64,000 bases of DNA from an uncultured Lachnospiraceae bacterium (GTDB lineage: Bacteria; Bacillota; Clostridia; Lachnospirales; Lachnospiraceae): NCBI GenBank assembly GCA_947648875.1, contig CANSPM010000008.1, positions 1 through 64,000 of the forward strand, in the 5' to 3' direction. Below the pieces are notes generated by a model. It saw nothing but the letters and a program-made list of their open reading frames with translations, was not told where the DNA came from and searched no databases. Within the stretch, counting starts at the first letter, position 1. Each line of letters begins with the position of its first letter. The position numbers and the translations under genes are program-made. This document shows positions 59,828 to 64,000 of this stretch, piece after piece.

Positions 59828-60604
59828 ATGGAATTTAGACCTTGCATTGACATTCATAACGGAAAAGTAAAACAGATTGTGGGCGGCAGTCTGAAGGACC
59901 GGGGCGATTTGGCTCAGGAAAATTTTGTATCGAAGCAGGATGCGGCTTTTTATGCCAATCTTTATCGAAAAGCAGGCATCAAAGGCGGCCATATTATTTT
60001 GCTGAACGGCGCGGACAGCGAATACTATGAAGCCACCAGGCGGCAGGCAATGGAAGCGCTGCGCGCTTACCCCGGCGGTCTACAGGCAGGCGGCGGTATT
60101 CATACGGGCAACGCCTGGGAATATCTGGAGGCCGGCGCTTCGCAGGTCATAGTAACCTCCTATGTCTTTCACGACGGCAGAGTGGACTATGAGCGGCTAC
60201 AGGAACTGGCGGAGCATGTGGGCAGGGAACGGCTGGTGCTGGATTTAAGCTGCCGGAAGACGGATGGACAGTACAGAATTGTGACCGACAGGTGGCAGAA
60301 GCCCACACAGGAGGTATTGACGTTTGGCCTCTTAGACCGCCTGGCCGACTTTTGCTGTGAATTTCTGGTACACGCAGTGGATGTGGAGGGTAAGTCCGGC
60401 GGCATTGAGCGGGAACTGGTGGCTTTGCTGGGGACATGGGGAAAGCAGCCGATTACCTACGCCGGGGGAGTACATAGTTATGAGGATCTGCGTCTTATAA
60501 AACAGCTGGGACGGGACCGGCTGCATGTGACTGTTGGCAGCGCGCTGGATCTGTTCGGAGGGAAGCTCGCGTGGGAGAAGGTTTTGGAAATCTGCAAACA
60601 ATAG
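59828..60604 (+). CDS. hisA: HisA, ProFAR isomerase, eukaryote-like type
   Basis: Isomerises phosphoribosylformimino-AICAR phosphate in histidine synthesis. Barrel start FRPCIDIHNGKVKQIVGGSL carries the catalytic Asp (CIDIHNG) and the phosphate loops LQAGGGIHTGNA and ITYAGGVHSYEDL. The form, with CID.HNG.VKQIVGG and about 258 aa, is that of yeast HIS6 and plant enzymes rather than the usual bacterial HisA, a known trait in some Clostridia. No other his genes are nearby. AGAGGAATTGACGT precedes the ATG. Confidence 0.92.
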   Translation: MEFRPCIDIHNGKVKQIVGGSLKDRGDLAQENFVSKQDAAFYANLYRKAGIKGGHIILLNGADSEYYEATRRQAMEALRAYPGGLQAGGGIHTGNAWEYLEAGASQVIVTSYVFHDGRVDYERLQELAEHVGRERLVLDLSCRKTDGQYRIVTDRWQKPTQEVLTFGLLDRLADFCCEFLVHAVDVEGKSGGIERELVALLGTWGKQPITYAGGVHSYEDLRLIKQLGRDRLHVTVGSALDLFGGKLAWEKVLEICKQ

Positions 60605-60636
60605 ATTGCAGGTTCTGCGCGGACTCTATTATATAA

Positions 60637-60672
60637 AGAAAAGGGCTGACAGATTTTGTCAGCCCTTTATCT
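60637..60672. terminator. Bidirectional terminator between hisA and csp
   Basis: AAAGGGCTGAC (60640-60650) pairs perfectly with GTCAGCCCTTT (60658-60668), seven-base loop. A's before and T's after give T tracts on both strands. Confidence 0.9.
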
Positions 60673-60770
60673 CTAATCCCATAAAACGATATTGCTATTC
60701 ATAAAACAATTCTTCATTATATTAAGAACAGGTACATCGTGTTACTGATTATGGATGTTATAAGCAAGTC

Positions 60771-60971
60771 TTATAACTTTGTTACGTTTACAGCCTGAGG
60801 TCCCTTCTCGCCGTTTACTACTTCGAACTCAACCGCCTGGCCTTCTTCAAGAGACTTGAAGCCTTCCATGTTCAGACCGGAGTAGTGTACGAATACGTCA
60901 TTGCCGGATTCATCAGAGATGAAACCATAGCCCTTTTGGTTGTTAAACCACTTTACTGTACCTTTGTTCAT
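60771..60971 (-). CDS. Cold shock protein (CspA family)
   Basis: 66 residues, one cold-shock domain that binds single-stranded RNA/DNA. RNP1 (KGYGFI) and RNP2 (VFVHY) are intact: [37 protein letters not shown] precedes ATG 60971. The upstream region (to about 61060) has TTTACA with a poor -10 on the minus strand; a long leader, as in other csp genes, is possible. Confidence 0.95.
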   Translation of the reverse strand: MNKGTVKWFNNQKGYGFISDESGNDVFVHYSGLNMEGFKSLEEGQAVEFEVVNGEKGPQAVNVTKL

Positions 60972-61139
60972 TGTAAATACCTCCAAAAAAATGTATGTTG
61001 CACAATTACAACGATTAAAGGATAACACAAGAAAAAGAAATTGTAAATAGTTTTTATGAGTTTTTTACAGAAAATCCCGACTTTTTTTAGCGTGGGAAGT
61101 AAAAAAACAGGTTAAATGTTACAAAGTTATTAATTTTTA

Positions 61140-61168
61140 TTGAGAAATTGAAATAGCTGTGGTAAAAT
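61140..61168 (+). promoter_or_regulatory. Promoter for the M23-bactofilin operon
   Basis: TTGAGA (61140-61145), 17 bases, TAAAAT (61163-61168), then GGAGGTGAT before the ATG at 61200. Confidence 0.75.
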
Positions 61169-61199
61169 AGGTTTTGTTCATTGGAGGTGATAGACTTAA

Positions 61200-61946
61200 A
61201 TGAAACCCAAAAAGCATAAACGGAAGACAAACCATGTGGTAATTGTTGCCTCAGACGCGGCGGACGCAGGGGTACGCCATCTGCGCTTAAGCCATTGGGT
61301 ATTACAGTTCCTGGTGATTGTATTTTGTGTCGCCGCAGGCTATGTGATCGGCCGTATCATCTACGAGGAACAGTATAAGTCCAGAGTGTGGGAACTTGCC
61401 AATCAGAAAATCGGGGATGTCCAGACAGCGACGAAGGAACTTCAGGAGAAGCTGTCTGCGGCGGAAGCCGAGAATCTGGATATGCAGAGTGAGGTAATAG
61501 CGCTGAACAGCAAAATAGATCTTCTCAGCGACACGGTGAATCAAAAGACGGAAGAAGTTAATTCGCTTGAAGAAAAAATCCGGCAGCAGGGCATACCGAG
61601 TTTCTTTCCCATGACGGGTTCCGCTTCCATTGAGGAGATCACCGAGGGGGAGCCCACATGTATTTTGAACGGCTCTGCGGAAACCGTAGTGGTTGCCACA
61701 GCCACCGGAGTTGTGACGGAGGTGGGAGAGGATACGGACTACGGAAGCCGGGTGGTACTGGATCATGGCAACGGCTATGTAACCATTTACCGCAACAGGG
61801 GGAAAAGCCTGGTGAAAGTAGGTGACACGGTGGCACAGGGAGGCGCGCTCTACTATATCGGCAGCGACAATACCAAGCTGGGATATCAGGTGCAGCAGGA
61901 TGGAGTTTACATCAATCCCATGCAGCTGTTTGATATCAGCGGATAG
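61200..61946 (+). CDS. Degenerate M23/LytM-domain membrane protein
   Basis: 248 residues: a basic cytoplasmic start, one membrane helix (about 32-50), a coiled coil (about 60-130, KELQEKLSAAEAENLDMQSE), then a LytM fold (about 150-245). The metal ligands are lost: the first His/Asp pair is absent, and the usual Y-x-H after DHGNGYVT is YRN and the final HxH is GYQVQ. It should therefore bind or organise peptidoglycan rather than cut it, as SpoIIQ and similar proteins do. TTGGAGGTGAT precedes the ATG. A bactofilin gene follows after 58 bases. Confidence 0.87.
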   Translation: MKPKKHKRKTNHVVIVASDAADAGVRHLRLSHWVLQFLVIVFCVAAGYVIGRIIYEEQYKSRVWELANQKIGDVQTATKELQEKLSAAEAENLDMQSEVIALNSKIDLLSDTVNQKTEEVNSLEEKIRQQGIPSFFPMTGSASIEEITEGEPTCILNGSAETVVVATATGVVTEVGEDTDYGSRVVLDHGNGYVTIYRNRGKSLVKVGDTVAQGGALYYIGSDNTKLGYQVQQDGVYINPMQLFDISG

Positions 61947-62004
61947 CAGAACGCGTTTAATTCGTAAATTTCAGGCCGCAGAGGCGGCAGAATGGGAGGA
62001 GAGT

Positions 62005-62490
62005 ATGAGAGGAAAAAAGGATGATGCGGTCATAACCACAATTCTGGGAAAGGACTGTCTGATCAATGGGGATTTTATCGTAAAACAGAGTGCCAGAATA
62101 GATGGTGAGGTCCAGGGGAATGTCTATGTGTCGGGTACCCTGATCATGGGCGCGGACGCCAAGATAGAGGGTAATATTGAGGCTGGAGAGGCAATTCTTG
62201 GCGGCGATGTGGTGGGGAATGTAGAGGCTCCCGGCAAAGTGGAACTGACGGTAACGGCTAAAATTATCGGGGATATCACCACAAATGTGATTGTCATTGA
62301 TGAGAATGCGATTTTCCAGGGCAGATGTAATATGAACCAGGACGCCCCCCGCAGAAAGAATCCCGCAGCCAAGAAGGCCCTTAAGGAGGAAAGAAATTCC
62401 GCCAAAACGGCGCTACAGGAAGCGCTTCGGGAGACTCATGAGAATAACATGGGTTCCGGGGATAATCTGGCAGGTGGTTCTGATCTATAG
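62005..62490 (+). CDS. Bactofilin
   Basis: Polymerising cytoskeletal protein of the PF04519 (DUF583) family, 161 aa. The beta-helix core (about residues 10-105) has the typical hexad-type rungs: CLINGDFIVKQSARIDGEVQ, VYVSGTLIMGADAKIEGNI, GGDVVGNVEAPGKVELT. A charged, Lys/Glu/Asn-rich C-terminal tail follows. GGGAGGAGAGT precedes the ATG. Bactofilins often act with M23 proteins in cell-shape control; here the M23 partner is degenerate. The operon ends in a strong terminator. Confidence 0.93.
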   Translation: MRGKKDDAVITTILGKDCLINGDFIVKQSARIDGEVQGNVYVSGTLIMGADAKIEGNIEAGEAILGGDVVGNVEAPGKVELTVTAKIIGDITTNVIVIDENAIFQGRCNMNQDAPRRKNPAAKKALKEERNSAKTALQEALRETHENNMGSGDNLAGGSDL

Positions 62491-62500
62491 GAAGAAAGCA

Positions 62501-62541
62501 CAAAAGAGCAGATGGCGGAAAATCCATCTGCTCTTTTGGTC
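62501..62541. terminator. Bidirectional terminator, bactofilin and yerC
   Basis: CAAAAGAGCAGATGG (62501-62515) pairs perfectly with CCATCTGCTCTTTTG (62524-62538) around eight bases; serves both convergent genes. Confidence 0.92.
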
Positions 62542-62553
62542 TCGCATGGGCGG

Positions 62554-62859
62554 TTATGATTCCCCGGGAGGAGTCATTCTTTTAAATACCATATCATAGC
62601 CGTCATTTCCATAGTTCAGGGAACGGTTCACCCGGCTGATGGTGGCGGTTGAAGCGCCGGTTTTCTCTGCAATCTCCAAATATGTCTTATGGTCGTCCAA
62701 CATGGAGGCAACTTCAAACCGCTGTGACAGGGATAGGAGTTCATTTACAGTACAGAGATCTTCAAAAAAAATGTAGCATTCTTCTTTGCTCTGTAGACAG
62801 AGAATTGCCTCAAACAGCCTGTCCACCGCCTCTGTTTTAATTTTCTTATTCATTGTCAT
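62554..62859 (-). CDS. TrpR-like protein YerC/YecD
   Basis: 101 residues, all helical, matching the YerC/TrpR-like family (TIGR02531). The helix-turn-helix is YLEIAEKTGASTATISRVNRS; the front part AILCLQSKEECYIFFEDLCT is conserved. It is a probable transcriptional regulator; targets in Firmicutes are not well known. Start could be TTG 62862, ATG 62859 or ATG 62853 (AGAAAGGG before). It has its own promoter at 62889-62917 and ends at the shared terminator. Confidence 0.88.
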   Translation of the reverse strand: MTMNKKIKTEAVDRLFEAILCLQSKEECYIFFEDLCTVNELLSLSQRFEVASMLDDHKTYLEIAEKTGASTATISRVNRSLNYGNDGYDMVFKRMTPPGES

Positions 62860-62888
62860 CAATAGGCCCTTTCTGTATTCTTCCTTTC

Positions 62889-62917
62889 ATTTTAACATAT
62901 TAAAGTTCTAAAGTAAA
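62889..62917 (-). promoter_or_regulatory. Promoter for yerC-like gene
   Basis: On the minus strand: TTTACT (62912-62917), 17 bases, TAAAAT (62889-62894). Confidence 0.7.
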
Positions 62918-62952
62918 TACACACAAAAAGATTTCTTTTTTGTAGAAAAAGG

Positions 62953-62981
62953 TTGTCATGTAGTTTTAAATACTATATAAT
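62953..62981 (+). promoter_or_regulatory. Promoter for the DUF1836 gene
   Basis: TTGTCA (62953-62958), 17 bases, TATAAT (62976-62981), about 62 bases before the ATG. Confidence 0.78.
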
Positions 62982-63042
62982 TTACAATAGCGGCTGACAC
63001 GCAGGCGCTGGCCCGGTCGGCGGTATGGAGGAAAGGGAAATT

Positions 63043-63687
63043 ATGAAGATAGATACGGAGAATCTGTTGAACAGTATTTTGGACAGTCTGAGCAGGATTG
63101 AATATATCCGTCCGGAGGATATTCCGGACATTGACCTGTATATGGACCAGGTTACCACTTTTATGGACACCAAACTGCGGACTACCACCCGCAATCCGGA
63201 TGATGACAAGGTGCTGACCAAGACAATGATCAACAATTACGCAAAAAATGATCTGCTGCCGCCTCCGATTCGGAAAAAGTATTCCAAGGAGCATGTGTTG
63301 GTGCTGATATTCATTTATTATTTTAAAGGAGTTATGTCCATCAATGACATACAGGTATTATTGAAACCGATTACCGATAAGTACTTTGGCAAACTGGGAA
63401 CATTTGACCTGGAGGCGGTGTACCAGGAGGTCTTTGGCATGGAGAAGGAGGAAGTGGAACTGCTCAAGGAGGACGTGAGGCGCAATTATCTAAAAGCACA
63501 GCAGACCTTCCAGGAGGCTCCACAGGAGGATCAGGATTTTTTGCGGAAATTTTCCTTTATCTGTCTGCTCAGTTTTGATGTGTATGTCAAGAAACTGATG
63601 ATTGAGAAGATGGTGGATGATCTGGCCAGTCATGACAAGACACCGGACAAAGCACATAAAACGGCTGATTCCAGAAAAGCGGTCTGA
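63043..63687 (+). CDS. DUF1836 domain protein, MerR-like putative regulator
   Basis: 214 residues. The central part (RPEDIPDIDLYMDQVTTFMD, KVLTKTMINNYAKNDLLPPP and KKYSKEHVLVLIFIYYFKG) is the DUF1836 signature; the MINNYxKxxLLPPP...Y segment looks like the winged-helix turn of MerR-type regulators, so a DNA-binding role is plausible. The C-terminal half is helical. AGGAAAGGGAAATT precedes ATG 63043. A PHP phosphatase gene follows after 60 bases. Confidence 0.85.
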   Translation: MKIDTENLLNSILDSLSRIEYIRPEDIPDIDLYMDQVTTFMDTKLRTTTRNPDDDKVLTKTMINNYAKNDLLPPPIRKKYSKEHVLVLIFIYYFKGVMSINDIQVLLKPITDKYFGKLGTFDLEAVYQEVFGMEKEEVELLKEDVRRNYLKAQQTFQEAPQEDQDFLRKFSFICLLSFDVYVKKLMIEKMVDDLASHDKTPDKAHKTADSRKAV

Positions 63688-63747
63688 AACCTTCAGGACG
63701 TAACCCTCCGGAGTCATTCCGCAGTGATCAGAATAGGGAGAAAAGCA

Positions 63748-64000
63748 ATGTCCTATGTGATGGATTTGCATACCCATACCATTGCCAGCGGTCATGCCTA
63801 CAGCACTTTACAGGAAAATATTGAGGCGGCGAGGGAGAGGGGATTGAAGTTTTTGGGTCTCAGTGAACATGGTCCAGCCATGATGGGAGGGCCAGGCCCC
63901 CTCTATTTTCAGAATTATAAGATTATTCCCAGAGAGTATGGGGAGCTGAGGCTTTTCTGCGGGATAGAGGCCAATATTACAGATTATGAAGGGCATCTGG
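63748..64000 (+). CDS. PHP-domain phosphatase (YcdX-like), 3' end missing
   Basis: The first 84 codons read MSYVMDLHTHTIASGHAYST, then LGLSEHGPAMMGGPGP and CGIEANITDYEGHL. The first metal motif (DLHTHT), SEHGP and GIEANI are those of the PHP phosphatase YcdX/YcsE group (PF02811), a trinuclear-metal phosphoesterase; the family is about 240 aa, so two thirds lie outside the window. GGGAGAAAAGCA precedes the ATG. Confidence 0.9.
   Translation, partial: MSYVMDLHTHTIASGHAYSTLQENIEAARERGLKFLGLSEHGPAMMGGPGPLYFQNYKIIPREYGELRLFCGIEANITDYEGHL

Overview
The window looks like chromosome of an anaerobic, endospore-lineage Firmicute, most probably Lachnospiraceae (class Clostridia). The reasons are: the order dxs-tlyA-nadK-argR-recN-spoIVB; a SCIFF six-cysteine peptide with its radical SAM maturase placed before a fused secDF; a eukaryote-type HisA; BspA-type leucine-rich repeats; DUF1836 and DUF6171 proteins; many non-secreted glycoside hydrolases; and strong AGGAGG-type ribosome binding sites. 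Genus cannot be fixed by reading alone. I see no rRNA, CRISPR array, insertion sequence or prophage. One tRNA is present.

Layout. 1-7.8 kb: 3' part of dxs, tlyA, nadK, argR, recN and spoIVB, the conserved clostridial cluster, but with a convergent amidase where spo0A would be expected. 8.6-14.1 kb: Na/Pi cotransporter with a PhoU-like tail, an OmpR/PhoR-type two-component pair and a CNNM/CBS (CorC-like) membrane protein. 14.3-18.9 kb: TIGR04086 membrane protein, SCIFF precursor (47 aa), SCIFF maturase and SecDF. 19-23 kb: ECF sigma/anti-sigma pair, AI-2E-type permease, Dus enzyme. 23.2-28.3 kb: a 1346-residue LRR protein without a signal peptide and a ferredoxin-like aldo-keto reductase. 28.3-30.4 kb: divergent MATE exporter and Crp-family regulator around a perfect palindrome. 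30.5-33.8 kb: GH13 alpha-glucosidase and GH29 fucosidase. 34-39.4 kb: PepSY lipoprotein, an unrecognised protein with an RRXRR-like start, a small protein, a second Dus enzyme and a membrane-anchored beta-propeller protein. 39.4-41.3 kb: two-gene sufCB operon with a palindrome at its promoter. 41.4-47 kb: three chemoreceptors, two of them tandem paralogues, and tRNA-Arg(ACG). 47.2-49.5 kb: DUF6171 protein and two RlaP/YcgL-type nucleotidyltransferases. 49.6-53.1 kb: GH9, small protein, GH43. 53.3-64 kb: typA/bipA, an OB-fold SSB-like protein, CobO-like adenosyltransferase, lysine riboswitch with dapA-dapB, a repeat-rich lipoprotein, hisA, cspA, a degenerate M23 protein with bactofilin, a TrpR-like YerC regulator, DUF1836 regulator and the start of a PHP phosphatase.

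How the parts work together. The best-supported regulatory unit is the lysine riboswitch before dapA-dapB: aptamer, an antiterminator that borrows the P1 3' strand, and a terminator can all be placed. The SCIFF peptide, its maturase and the neighbouring SecDF form a coherent ranthipeptide synthesis and possible export unit. GH9, GH43, GH13 and GH29 all lack signal peptides, which suggests that imported oligosaccharides are finished inside the cell. Less explained and more interesting are a very stable hairpin over the spoIVB start, a dispersed 29-bp palindromic repeat (three copies), two short tandem duplications at gene borders, and the RRXRR-like protein at 35.4-36.5 kb.
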